In this document: piece after piece, positions 25,209 through 33,506 of the stretch | Layout: every line of letters begins with the position of its first letter | Position numbering within the stretch: position 1 is the first letter of the stretch | From: Bacillus pumilus | Lineage (GTDB): Bacteria; Bacillota; Bacilli; Bacillales; Bacillaceae | Direction of reading: 5' to 3' | DNA length: 64,000 bases | Assembly (NCBI GenBank): GCA_001938995.1 | Contig: MKZN01000016.1 | Coordinates: forward strand, 1-64,000 | Position numbers and translations under genes: made by a program | The notes under the pieces: generated by a model | The model's database searches: none | Seen by the model: only the letters and a program-made list of their open reading frames with translations | Told to the model about the DNA's origin: nothing

Positions 25209-27056
25209 TTAGGACTTTTTCTTTAACAGCAATAAGTCCTCATGTTTTGCGATTGGTTCATCAAATGGAACGACCGTATCGATCTGTTCATATTGATTCG
25301 TATTCGTGATCACAATCGGCGTTGTCATTTGATAGCCTTCTTCAATGATTTTATTTAATTCAAACTTGATGAGTGGCTGACCTTGTTTGACTTCATCCCC
25401 TTGATTCACCAAGCAAGTGAAGTATTTCCCCTCTAACTTGACCGTATCGATCCCCACATGAATTAAGATTTCGGCTCCGTTTTGAGATATCATGCCAACT
25501 GCATGCCCACTCTCCATTGTGACAGAAATCACACCATCTACAGGAGCAACCACCTCTCCTTGATTTGGTTCAATGGCAATTCCTTTCCCCATCGCTTCTG
25601 AAGAAAAGACCACATCGTCCACTTGATGAAGTGCTTTTACTTGTCCAGAAAGTGGACTCATGATTCGCTCATTCATGTTACGTGATATTTGATCATCTGT
25701 TTCATCTTCTTGTCCCTGTTGCTGCACCGCTTCATATCCAAAGAGGATCGGAAGAATGGCTGCAATGACTATCGTCATGAGAATCCCTATGATAAAGAGA
25801 ACCATCGGACTTTGTGCAGGGAATGTAAACACGTTTAAGAAGAAATTAAAGACGACTAATTTTACTTTAAAGACAGCAATGAGTGCTCCTCCAATTGCCC
25901 CTGCAATGACCATGTAAACCATTGTTTTTCTATGTCTCAGGATAATACCGTATAAAATAGGCTCTGTTATCCCTGATAAAATGGCAGATAGAAAAGTTGA
26001 ACCACTTAATGCTTTCATATCTTTGTTTTTTGTTTTAATGAAAACACCTAATGCAATCCCCATCTGTGCCGCAATTGATGCTGCAGCAAGCGGTACGATT
26101 AAATCCGACCCGCTTTTGAGGTTTTCTAAAATAATTGGCACCATCGCCCAGTGTAGACCGAATAATACGAGGAACGACCAAGCTCCTCCAATAATGATAC
26201 CAGATAAAATATGACTGCTATTGATCAGCAAGTTGACTAGATCGCCGAGCCAAGTACCTAGATATACCCCAAACGGTCCAACGAGCATCGTAGTTAACGG
26301 GACTGTAATCAGGATAGATAAAAATGGAACAGCAAATATTTGAATATTTTTATGAATAACTTTCTTCAAGTTCCTTTCGATTAGCGCAAATAGACTAACA
26401 GCGATAAATATAGGGAATATCGAAGAAGCATAATCCAATAAAGGAACAGGTATACCTAAAAAGGATACTACATTTCCTGCTTCACGCAATGCCGTGAAAT
26501 TAGGCTCCAATAGTGCAGCGCCAATCGCACCGGCTACATATGGGTTTGCACCAAGTACTCTAGCAATCGTTACCCCTAATAATATGGGTAAGAAATAGAA
26601 TACAGCGTTACCAGCTGCCGCTAAAACAGAATAAGTTCCACTTTCTGGTGTTAATAGATTTAAGTTTTCTAATACGATTAAAAGTGCTTTGATTAAACCT
26701 GCTCCTGCAAAGGCAGGAATTAAAGGCGTTAAACTTCCTGAAATTAATGAAAATACTTTTGATACCACCGTCTGTTTTTGTTCAGACTTTCCTGCTGAAT
26801 GATCATCATCAAATTTCCCTTGTCGTTCGATTTCTTTATAAACATCAGATACATGACTTCCAATGACTACTTGAAGTTGACCGCTACTTTCAACTACCTT
26901 TAAAATTTCTGGGTGTTGTTCCAATTCATTCTTTTTCACTTTCTCACTTTCACTAATTCTAAAACGCAGCCTTGTTGCACAATGTGTCACGCCTCGTACA
27001 TTGTCACTGCCACCTACCAATTTCAAAATATCCTTTGCTAATGTAGCTTTATCCAT
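25209..27056 (-). CDS. Beta-glucoside-type PTS permease EIIBCA
   Basis: A 615-residue PTS permease of the Glc/Bgl family in the order EIIB-EIIC-EIIA. EIIB (about 1-90) has the phospho-Cys in GVTHCATRLRF. EIIC (about 105-450) holds eight to ten membrane helices, with GGAWSFLVLFGLHW and ITEPILYG. EIIA (about 475-610) has the phospho-His in EILIHVGIDTVKLEGKYF. Length and domain order match BglP. It heads a three-gene operon with a ChbG-type deacetylase and a BglG-type antiterminator, which suggests an amino-sugar disaccharide substrate such as chitobiose instead of, or besides, beta-glucosides. No phospho-glycosidase gene accompanies it. Confidence 0.92.
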   Translation of the reverse strand: MDKATLAKDILKLVGGSDNVRGVTHCATRLRFRISESEKVKKNELEQHPEILKVVESSGQLQVVIGSHVSDVYKEIERQGKFDDDHSAGKSEQKQTVVSKVFSLISGSLTPLIPAFAGAGLIKALLIVLENLNLLTPESGTYSVLAAAGNAVFYFLPILLGVTIARVLGANPYVAGAIGAALLEPNFTALREAGNVVSFLGIPVPLLDYASSIFPIFIAVSLFALIERNLKKVIHKNIQIFAVPFLSILITVPLTTMLVGPFGVYLGTWLGDLVNLLINSSHILSGIIIGGAWSFLVLFGLHWAMVPIILENLKSGSDLIVPLAAASIAAQMGIALGVFIKTKNKDMKALSGSTFLSAILSGITEPILYGIILRHRKTMVYMVIAGAIGGALIAVFKVKLVVFNFFLNVFTFPAQSPMVLFIIGILMTIVIAAILPILFGYEAVQQQGQEDETDDQISRNMNERIMSPLSGQVKALHQVDDVVFSSEAMGKGIAIEPNQGEVVAPVDGVISVTMESGHAVGMISQNGAEILIHVGIDTVKLEGKYFTCLVNQGDEVKQGQPLIKFELNKIIEEGYQMTTPIVITNTNQYEQIDTVVPFDEPIAKHEDLLLLKKKS

Positions 27057-27151
27057 GTCTCTCGCCTCCGTAAAAGTTAATGAAACTAACAGGTGAACTT
27101 ATCCTTTCCACCCTTCTCTCCCTTCACATAAGTGTTTTCATGGTTTTTAGA

Positions 27152-27238
27152 TAAAAAAAACCTGAATTGATGTCGGTTCATTGCCATTGCAATGAACTCA
27201 CATCAATTCAGGTTTCGCCTGCCGAACAGTCACAATCC
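27152..27238 (-). promoter_or_regulatory. Gene-proximal RAT and overlapping terminator
   Basis: On the minus strand GGATTGTGACTG-TTCG-GCAGGCGAAACC (27211-27238) matches the ribonucleic antiterminator consensus of the LicT/SacY family (GGATTGTTACTG...GCAGGCAAAACC). Its 3' end overlaps a long terminator stem, ACCTGAATTGATGT with ACATCAATTCAGGT (27161-27212), followed by eight Ts (27153-27160). Bound antiterminator would prevent this terminator from forming. Confidence 0.88.
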
Positions 27239-27300
27239 CATTTTCAATGATTTAGTTGTCCTTTTATTTGATAAATAACACGGACCCGGAATGATGGTAT

Positions 27301-27387
27301 AAAAAAACCTAAACTGAGACCCACACAATAACTTTGAGCTATTGTATACGTATCAATTTAGGTATCGCCCGATTAAGGTCACAATCC
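27301..27387 (-). promoter_or_regulatory. Gene-distal RAT and overlapping terminator
   Basis: A second copy of the module: GGATTGTGACC, a short loop and GGGCGATACC (27361-27387), overlapping a terminator stem ACCTAAATTGAT... with ...TCAGTTTAGGT (27305-27364) and Ts at 27301-27307. Upstream, TTGCGT, a 17-bp spacer and TATAGT could be the promoter. This copy diverges more from the consensus (GATACC instead of AAAACC), so it may bind more weakly or respond to another antiterminator. Confidence 0.8.
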
Positions 27388-27640
27388 TATTATATGAAAC
27401 TGCTTACAACTACACTATAAAATACTCTTTCAAAAAACGCAATATAAATTTCAAAATTGTTTTATGAGCTTTGACATAGTTCTACAGGCACACAGAATCC
27501 ACTAACAAGAAACAAAAATTCTTCAAGAAGGAAAAGATCCAAAAAGGACATCACCATAGGGGGTATCGTGATATAAACAACCATACAATCTCACTGATTC
27601 CATCGAAGCGAAATTATGACAAAAAATTAAGCGAAAAGTG

Positions 27641-27669
27641 TTGACTCCAAAAAAATATCATGTTATTAT
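27641..27669 (+). promoter_or_regulatory. SigA-type promoter of the CarD-family gene
   Basis: TTGACT, a 17-bp spacer and TATTAT, 70 bp upstream of the start codon. The remainder of 27390-27640 shows no gene. Confidence 0.6.
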
Positions 27670-27738
27670 TAAAAATTTGGCTATTTTACACCATATGTGA
27701 TATCCTTAAGATAGGTACATGATATGGAGGTTGATGAT

Positions 27739-28200
27739 ATGTTTCAGATTGGTGATAACATTGTGTATCCAATGCACGGAACAGGTATAATTGAAGCCAT
27801 TGAGGAAAAGGAAATTTCCGATAGGAAAGAACAGTATTATGTGATCAAGATGTCCATCAGTCACATGAAAGTCATGATTCCAACACGGAAAATGTCGAAG
27901 TCAAGTATAAGACCCGTTACAAATATACTTGCACTAAAGAACGTGTTACACATTTTCCAGCATGGAAAATCAGATCACTTACTGTCGTGGAAAGAAAGGT
28001 ATACCATTAACACAAACAAATTAAAAACGGGCAACATACAAGAAGGTGCTGAAGTTGTTCGTGATCTCATGCGCATGAAGAAAGAAAAGGCATTGAACGC
28101 AACTGAAAAGAAAATGCTAGAACATGCCCACGAATATTTGCTTAGTGAACTAGAAGTCATCGAAGGAATTACCGATAATCAAATTCAAAGTTTCTGTTAA
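27739..28200 (+). CDS. ydeB: CarD/CdnL family RNA polymerase-binding regulator (YdeB-like)
   Basis: A 153-residue protein. The N-terminal RNA-polymerase-interacting domain (about 1-60) starts FQIGDNIVYPMHGTGIIEAIEEKEI, like the RID domain of TRCF/Mfd and CarD; the C-terminal part is helical and basic and has the ERYTINTNKLKTGNIQEGAEVVRDL pattern that contacts the upstream edge of the promoter bubble. It starts at the second ATG (MFQIGD), since GGAGG sits 8 nt upstream. The nearest B. subtilis homologue is YdeB, which also lies near cspC. Confidence 0.85.
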   Translation: MFQIGDNIVYPMHGTGIIEAIEEKEISDRKEQYYVIKMSISHMKVMIPTRKMSKSSIRPVTNILALKNVLHIFQHGKSDHLLSWKERYTINTNKLKTGNIQEGAEVVRDLMRMKKEKALNATEKKMLEHAHEYLLSELEVIEGITDNQIQSFC

Positions 28201-28420
28201 GGTGCTCACTTTTTTATTTTCGCGAATGTAATACTGAAAAGCTGATCTTTCAATGACATGCAACTTTCCTTGCATGTAGCATATTCATCTTTTTGTTATT
28301 TCTACATGTCTATCCATGTTTTGATTGCACATCCTCTACGACCTCAATTGTCTCTTCTCAAGTAAAATGTAAAAAGAAGAGAAATAATTTATGGAAATTC
28401 CGCATATTGTCAATCTAATA

Positions 28421-28507
28421 TGCTATACTGTAATAAACCTTTGAAGCATGAATTTTTTACTATTACCTTGTATCATCTCCCTACTTGCACGTTGAGTAGG
28501 GTTTTTT
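28421..28507 (+). ncRNA. Candidate short RNA between the CarD-family gene and cspC
   Basis: An extended -10 motif (TGCTATACT, 28421-28429) lacks a good -35. About 50 bp on, CCCTACT pairs with AGTAGGG (28479-28501), followed by six Ts. The two would bound a transcript of about 70 nt with no reading frame. The rest of 28201-28420 shows nothing recognisable; the terminator could also belong to the CarD gene, 280 bp away. Confidence 0.3.
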
Positions 28508-28521
28508 ATTGAAAAAAACAT

Positions 28522-28558
28522 CAAAAAAAGCAGGTCCTCAGATGAGAACCTGCTTTTT
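28522..28558 (-). terminator. Terminator of cspC
   Basis: AGCAGGTTCTCA region pairs with its complement and is followed on the minus strand by seven Ts, 14 bp past the cspC stop. Confidence 0.8.
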
Positions 28559-28571
28559 AAACATATGCAGA

Positions 28572-28784
<213 letters not shown>

Positions 28785-29022
28785 CTAGTGCGTTCACACA
28801 CAATGTATTATACTATCCTTGCCCAAAGTATCCTCAAGACGAAAAGTCTTTCTTCATGCTATCCTTTACGCCGAACAAAAATAATTACTCTTAGTATAAC
28901 ATGATTCGGAAATAATTGCAATTTATTGATGAGAAAGATTTAAAACGCCCAAATCGCACATATGTGTACAGCCCAAACAGTCTCAAATAGACACATCAAA
29001 TGTAAAAAAGGAGTTTAAAAGT

Positions 29023-29547
29023 ATGCAAAAAATTAAAAAATTCCACGTGGATCTCACAAAAAATACCGAGGTTCCATTTTTTCAAGTTCCATCGGAATTG
29101 AGAATTCGATTCGGAGTTGAACTCTTTGAAAATGGCAATTTACATTTACTGAAAGACATAATAAACAATACACTTCATCGTTCAGAACAAATGGATGTTA
29201 CGTTTCTTTCTGGTTATATGATCAATGACCGCAGGTATCGAGAAAAAACAAATATAGGGAAGTATATAAAGATCAAGAATTGGTCTGAAACCATTGTTTA
29301 TCGTGACGAAATCAATGCAAATGTCATATTTGCTTCGATCCAAGATGTTCGTTTTAAGGAAGTGTATCCATATATCAAAAGTATTGTAAAAGGAATGAAT
29401 TCACCATTTATCGTTTTTTATCAGGACAGTTACCTTGTCTATGTTAGTGAAGATGTGATTGACATCATCTCTAATGACCGACATCTCATCCAAAACTTGA
29501 AAAATCAATATCAAGAAGTGTTTGACACTTACTATGAAAATAGATAA
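29023..29547 (+). CDS. Hypothetical protein
   Basis: A 174-residue protein I do not recognise. It begins MQKIKKFHVDLTKNTEVPF and ends DTYYENR; composition is soluble, rich in Ile, Asn, Tyr and Lys, with no signal peptide or membrane segment and no Cys. AAAAAGGAG lies 10 nt before the ATG, so it is very probably translated. It stands alone between cspC (divergent) and a pseudogene (convergent), at the edge of the decayed patch, and its AT-richness is slightly above that of its neighbours. Confidence 0.65.
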   Translation: MQKIKKFHVDLTKNTEVPFFQVPSELRIRFGVELFENGNLHLLKDIINNTLHRSEQMDVTFLSGYMINDRRYREKTNIGKYIKIKNWSETIVYRDEINANVIFASIQDVRFKEVYPYIKSIVKGMNSPFIVFYQDSYLVYVSEDVIDIISNDRHLIQNLKNQYQEVFDTYYENR

Positions 29548-29589
29548 AACCCCTTAATGCGAGCCCTTGTGACGACACTTCATTCCCTT

Positions 29590-30590
29590 TTAAAAACGAA
29601 TCATCACTTTTCCTTTTGGTCGTCCACTTGCGACTAATTCTAGGGCTTCATTTACGTTCTCTATGGTGAAAATTTTGGATGAATAGCTGGAACAATGTTG
29701 TTTTCTTCAATGATTTTTGTGATCTCTTTCAATTGTGCACCGTCAGAACGAACGAAGATAAAACGGTATTCCACGTTTTGTTTCTTGGCTCTTCGATCAT
29801 ACTTTGCACCTGCAAGGGCAAATAATATTTGTTTCCATCTTGGGAAACTTCGACCTTTTCCGAAATGTTTATTGGGACCTGTCCGAAGGGAGAGCAATCT
29901 TCCACCCGGTTTGATGATACCCAATTCACGGTCAAACTCTTTAGGTCCCAATGTATCAATCACGTAATCTACATTGGACAACAAATCCACATAGTCTTCG
30001 CTATTGTAATCCAAATATTGAGATGCACCCATTTCCAATGTGCGTTCACGCACCTCTCTATTGCCGCTCACAATAACGTGTAAGCCCATTGCTCTTGCAA
30101 TTGGTACAGCCATTTGTCCAAAGCTACCTGAACCACCTGGAATGAAAACCGTTTCCCCAGATTGCGCCTCAAGTTCTTCATATAGACCTTGATACGCTGT
30201 GAGTCCAGCAAGTGGGGCAGCTGCAGCTTCTACATAGGACAAGTTCCTTGGCATTGGTGCAATTGCAGTAGCATCAATTGCCGCATACTCCGCAAAAGCA
30301 CCTATTTTTTCTAATGGGAGACGTGTATAAATGTCATCTCCTACTTCGAATTCCGTAACATTTTCTCCTACCTTTTCAATAACACCTGTTAATTCATTAC
30401 CAATCGTTAACGGAAATTCATAGTCCTGAACCAGTTTGACACTACCTGTGATCATCAACATTTCGAGTGGATTGACCGCAGCAGCTTTCACTTTTACCAA
30501 GACTTCGTTGTCATCGATTTCTGGGATTGCCATGTGATTGACTTAGGCATGGATATTCTTTGAATATTGATTGATTTGAGCTGTTTTCAT
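29590..30590 (-). pseudogene. Zinc-type (MDR) quinone oxidoreductase, inactivated
   Basis: The reading frame of a medium-chain NADP-dependent oxidoreductase runs over 1001 bp. The start MKTAQINQYSKNIHA is followed by a TAA at codon 16 (30543-30545); the frame then continues from MAIPEIDDNEVLVKVKAAAVNP to HPKFSP. At about 29675 one base is missing: restoring it gives HPK-IFTIENVNEALELV and the normal end GRPKGKVMIRF at 29590. With that base the gene would be exactly 334 codons. One nonsense codon and one frameshift thus break an otherwise complete gene; the NADP-binding GGSGSFGQMAVPIAR is intact. Confidence 0.85.
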
Positions 30591-30809
30591 ATGTGTTTTC
30601 ATTTTTCCCTTAGCATCCTTCCTTAGACCTTCAAACTCTTTGTTCTAATATTGATTTCAATCGTTGGTGGAGATAACCTTTTCATCTTCCCCTTTTTTAG
30701 AATGTTCATTCTCAAACGGTTGCAGCTTTTGATTTGATTCTGTTTCTATAGGGGCTTTACTTTTATAGATTCTCATAATCAACTGCCACCTCGTTCACCC
30801 TCAATTAGG

Positions 30810-31175
30810 TCAATGTCCTATTCTTTGCTGTGTGGATCTGATCATACGGGTCACCATTTTGCGTGGCATCAACCGTGGAAGAATTGCCACGAACCGGTTG
30901 CGAGCACCTGGCATAATGAACGTTTTGCCCCGTAAGAAGCCTCGGTACCCTTCCTGAGCCACCTGCCCAGCCTCCATGATAGCACCACTCTGGAACAACT
31001 TCGATTCACCCATACCCAAACGATCAATGAATCCGGTTGACGTCAGTCCCGGACATAGTGCCGTCACAGTCACCCCTGTGCCGCTTAGCTCGTTCTCCAA
31101 AGCCTCGGTGAACGACAGCACGTACGCTTTCGTTGAGTGATATTCGTTGGCTGAATAGCGAAAAAGTGGCCCAAA
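30810..31175 (-). pseudogene. 3' fragment of a short-chain dehydrogenase (SDR)
   Basis: The last ~120 codons of an SDR: the active-site YHSTK motif (31128-31142), then AYVLSFTEALENEL, VTALCPGLTSTGF and a C-terminus ending RSTQQRIGH. The N-terminal Rossmann half (TGxxxGIG, NNAG) is missing. The match starts abruptly at about 31175, where the fragment of another gene begins. Between it and the oxidoreductase pseudogene (30591-30809) there is only a 39-codon minus-strand frame (MRIYKSKAPIETES...), which I cannot assign. Confidence 0.8.
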
Positions 31176-31176
31176 A

Positions 31177-31530
31177 TATTGGATTTCTCAGATTGGTATA
31201 TTTTTATTGTCACAGATCATTTTTATTACATTTGAAACGACAGGATGGTCTCCTAATTATAGAGATATTGATGGAACAATATTTGGGAGAATGACTGAAT
31301 CGCCAATATTTATAGAATGGTTTACTTTTTATGAAACACCACAATTAAATTTACTCACGATCTTTTTTGGCGTCTTCTATCTTGTGCCTGGAATCATAGG
31401 TACATTAAAAAATAGATTATTAAAGAAGGCAATCAGTGAGTCAGGGATCTTCATATTAATAAGTCGATACAATATGGAATTCCCAAAGAATCAACCCTCG
31501 CCAATTAAAATTCCTGTATGCTGTCTTTAA
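31177..31530 (+). pseudogene. 3' fragment of a membrane protein gene
   Basis: An open frame that reads YWISQIGIFLLSQIIFITFETTG, RDIDGTIFGRMTESPIFIEWFTF and LLTIFFGVFYLVPGIIGTL, i.e. two or three membrane segments. It has no start signal and begins at the SDR junction. A terminator follows its stop codon, as expected of an original gene end. I do not recognise the family. Confidence 0.5.
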
Positions 31531-31546
31531 ATAAGACTGCTAATCT

Positions 31547-31580
31547 AAAAAAGGTACCATTGTGATGTGGTATCTTTGTT
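31547..31580 (+). terminator. Terminator behind the membrane-protein fragment
   Basis: AAAGGTACCA pairs with TGGTATCTTT around an 8-nt loop. Confidence 0.6.
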
Positions 31581-31748
31581 ATTTCGAGTCCTAATGAAGT
31601 TGTCATTACATTGAGTATTTATCTTTATCACACACTGTAAACAAAATTCGACTGATCTTAAAAAGGGAGGGGAACTCCTCCTATCAATAAACCAAAAAAC
31701 CAGATTATCGGACTGGAAGGCGCTTAGGTGGGATTTTGGCGCATTGGG

Positions 31749-31871
31749 GATATTTCGCCAATCAAAGAAAGACTAGGACATGCTTGATTAGAGCGACAAC
31801 AGACTGTATATGGGCACTTATTTCCCAACAAACAAAAATCCATGGCTGATAAATTAGATGACATTATTTAA
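31749..31871 (+). pseudogene. C-terminal remnant of a tyrosine recombinase (integrase)
   Basis: Forty codons read ISPIKERLGHA, a TGA stop (31785-31787), LERQQTVYGHLFPNKQ and SMADKLDDII before TAA. The RLGHA box and the TVYGHL box with the nucleophilic Tyr are the C-terminal signature of phage/ICE integrases. The rest of the gene is not present upstream. It lies 125 bp from the 3' end of tRNA-Leu(GAG), a known integration target, so it is most likely what is left of an element once inserted there. Confidence 0.75.
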
Positions 31872-31959
31872 AAATATTAAATTTAACCAAAATAAGCCCA
31901 CTTAGATTAAGTAAGTGGTCACGTTTTGGGCATTCACGTAAAATCCTATAACAAAATAA

Positions 31960-31990
31960 AAATACCAAAGGTCTATAAACCCTTGGTATC
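31960..31990 (-). terminator. Terminator of the tRNA operon
   Basis: ATACCAAGG pairs with CCTTTGGTAT and is followed on the minus strand by TTTTTATTTT, 6 bp after the last tRNA. Confidence 0.8.
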
Positions 31991-31995
31991 ATTGA

Positions 31996-32079
<84 letters not shown>

Positions 32080-32124
32080 ATGTATGATGTGCTTCAAAAA
32101 AGTGCACTGTTTTTAAAAAAACAA

Positions 32125-32206
32125 TGCGGGTGAAGGGACTTGAACCCCCACGTCGTAAGACACTAGATCCTAAGTCTAGCGCGTCTGCCAATTCCGCCAC
32201 ACCCGC
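32125..32206 (-). tRNA. trnS-Leu1: tRNA-Leu(TAG)
   Basis: An 82-nt class II tRNA with anticodon TAG in the loop CTTAGGA and the usual GGTTCAAGTCC T-arm. CCA is not encoded. Confidence 0.93.
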
Positions 32207-32213
32207 GTGACAA

Positions 32214-32289
32214 TGGTGAGCCATGAAGGACTCGAACCTTCGACCCTCTGATTAAAAGTCAGATGCTCTACCGACTGAGCTAATGGCTC
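32214..32289 (-). tRNA. trnS-Lys: tRNA-Lys(TTT)
   Basis: A 76-nt tRNA with anticodon TTT in the loop CTTTTAA; CCA is encoded. Confidence 0.94.
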
Positions 32290-32321
32290 ATCTGCTATGC
32301 AGAAAACATATTCAAAAAATA

Positions 32322-32396
32322 TGGCTGGGCTAGCTGGATTCGAACCAACGCATGACGGAGTCAAAGTCCGTTGCCTTACCGCTTGGCTATAGCCCA
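32322..32396 (-). tRNA. trnS-Gln: tRNA-Gln(TTG)
   Basis: A 75-nt tRNA with anticodon TTG in the loop CTTTGAC; the weak first pair typical of tRNA-Gln (T at position 1) is present and CCA is encoded. Confidence 0.94.
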
Positions 32397-32418
32397 ATGA
32401 ATCGAAAAAAATAAAACA

Positions 32419-32490
32419 TGACCCGTACGGGATTCGAACCCGTGTTACCGCCGTGAAAGGGCGGTGTCTTAACCGCTTGACCAACGGGCC
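32419..32490 (-). tRNA. trnS-Glu: tRNA-Glu(TTC)
   Basis: A 72-nt tRNA with anticodon TTC in the loop CTTTCAC; acceptor stem GGCCCGT/ACGGGTC; CCA is not encoded. Confidence 0.94.
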
Positions 32491-32499
32491 ATAAAATCA

Positions 32500-32590
32500 T
32501 GGCGGAGAAGGAGGGATTTGAACCCTCGCGCCGCTTGCGCGACCTACACCCTTAGCAGGGGCGCCTCTTCAGCCACTTGAGTACTTCTCC
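32500..32590 (-). tRNA. trnS-Ser: tRNA-Ser(GCT)
   Basis: A 91-nt class II tRNA with a long variable arm and anticodon GCT in the loop CTGCTAA; CCA is encoded. Confidence 0.94.
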
Positions 32591-32593
32591 ATT

Positions 32594-32668
32594 TGGCTCC
32601 GCAGGTAGGACTCGAACCTACGACCGATCGGTTAACAGCCGATAGCTCTACCACTGAGCTACTGCGGA
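32594..32668 (-). tRNA. trnS-Asn: tRNA-Asn(GTT)
   Basis: A 75-nt tRNA with anticodon GTT in the loop CTGTTAA; CCA is encoded. First gene of the cluster. The order Asn-Ser-Glu-Gln-Lys-Leu-Leu is that of B. subtilis trnS. Confidence 0.94.
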
Positions 32669-32685
32669 ATAATAAGACATGTTTC

Positions 32686-32714
32686 ATTATATCTATGCCA
32701 GAAAAATGTGTCAA
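32686..32714 (-). promoter_or_regulatory. Consensus SigA promoter of the tRNA operon
   Basis: On the minus strand a perfect TTGACA (32709-32714), a 17-bp spacer and a perfect TATAAT (32686-32691), 17 bp before the tRNA-Asn gene. Such full consensus promoters are typical of stable RNA operons. Confidence 0.92.
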
Positions 32715-32785
32715 GAATTTTCAGGTGTTTCATCCCTGGCTCATTTGCGACGGCTTTTATAATTTAACATATACCAATATAACAG

Positions 32786-33253
32786 TCAAGCCTTTCCCCC
32801 TTCCTTTTTTAATTTTCCATGGCAAATTCCACAAACATATCGAGACGTGTCAAACCGGCGCTTTCTTGTATAGTGCTTTCCGCAATCTATGCACATATAA
32901 TAATGAAGCGTTACTGTTTTCTTTTTCTGTTGAACTGCCTTTAGCGGTGTACAAAATCGGGGCGCACCTACTTGCTGTAAAAGCGCACGAAAATCACGGT
33001 CACGATGCTGATAACCTTTTCCCTCAAGATGGAGGTGATAGTGACATAATTCATGCTTGATGATACCGATTAATTCCTCTCTTCCATGCTCCACTAAATA
33101 GCGACGATTTAGTTCAATATCATGGGTCCTCAATAGATATCTTCCACCTGTTGTTTTTAAGCGGTCATTAAACATCGCCTTGTGGCGAAACTCTTTACCA
33201 AAAAACTGCTGAGAAAGCTGCTCTGTCAACTGTTGCAATTGTAGCTGATTCAA
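32786..33253 (-). CDS. ydcK: SprT family protein (YdcK)
   Basis: A 155-residue SprT-like protein. The zinc metalloprotease motif HELCH (about residues 68-72, in GIIKHELCHYHLHLEGKG) and a C-terminal zinc ribbon with CIDCGKHY and CGICHGKL are present. The eukaryotic relative Spartan degrades DNA-protein cross-links; the bacterial role is unknown. The start is TTG, directly after an in-frame TGA, with AAAGGA upstream. Its place between the trnS cluster and cmpA/tex is the same as in B. subtilis. Confidence 0.9.
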   Translation of the reverse strand: MNQLQLQQLTEQLSQQFFGKEFRHKAMFNDRLKTTGGRYLLRTHDIELNRRYLVEHGREELIGIIKHELCHYHLHLEGKGYQHRDRDFRALLQQVGAPRFCTPLKAVQQKKKTVTLHYYMCIDCGKHYTRKRRFDTSRYVCGICHGKLKKEGGKA

Positions 33254-33352
33254 TCAAGATCGTTCCTTTCTGTAAAAACCATGAACGGGACAATTTCCCT
33301 TTTGCATACATTGAAGGTACATCCACTGTTTCGATCAAAGGAGGAATGGGCG

Positions 33353-33487
33353 ATGCCCAACTGGCTGAAAAATCAGATGCAGAAGGCATTTTATGAAAAA
33401 AATCATTATCAAATCAAATTGCTGAATCAATGCTGGTACTTCTACAGAAAGAAGCAATCAGTACCATCAAGGCACACCCCATCCTAA
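33353..33487 (+). CDS. cmpA: Cortex morphogenetic protein CmpA
   Basis: A 44-residue protein that begins MPNWLKNQMQKAFYEKNHYQ and contains IKLLNQCWYFYRKK, in close agreement with the 37-residue B. subtilis CmpA, which delays cortex assembly until the spore coat is correctly built, working with ClpXP and SpoIVA. AAAGGAGG lies before the ATG at 33353; the longer frame back to 33281 is not needed. It is somewhat longer than the B. subtilis protein (extra SVPSRHTPS tail). It sits, as in B. subtilis, between ydcK and tex, pointing the other way. Confidence 0.88.
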   Translation: MPNWLKNQMQKAFYEKNHYQIKLLNQCWYFYRKKQSVPSRHTPS

Positions 33488-33505
33488 GGTGCGCCTCGTT
33501 TTTTG
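33470..33505 (+). terminator. Terminator of cmpA
   Basis: AGGCACACC pairs with GGTGCGCCT and is followed by Ts; the cmpA stop codon lies inside the loop. Confidence 0.65.
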
Positions 33506-33506
33506 T

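Noticed and set aside
32176-32484. A 102-codon minus-strand open frame across the tRNA cluster
   Set aside because: It lies within tRNA-Leu, Lys, Gln and Glu genes and has no protein-like features.
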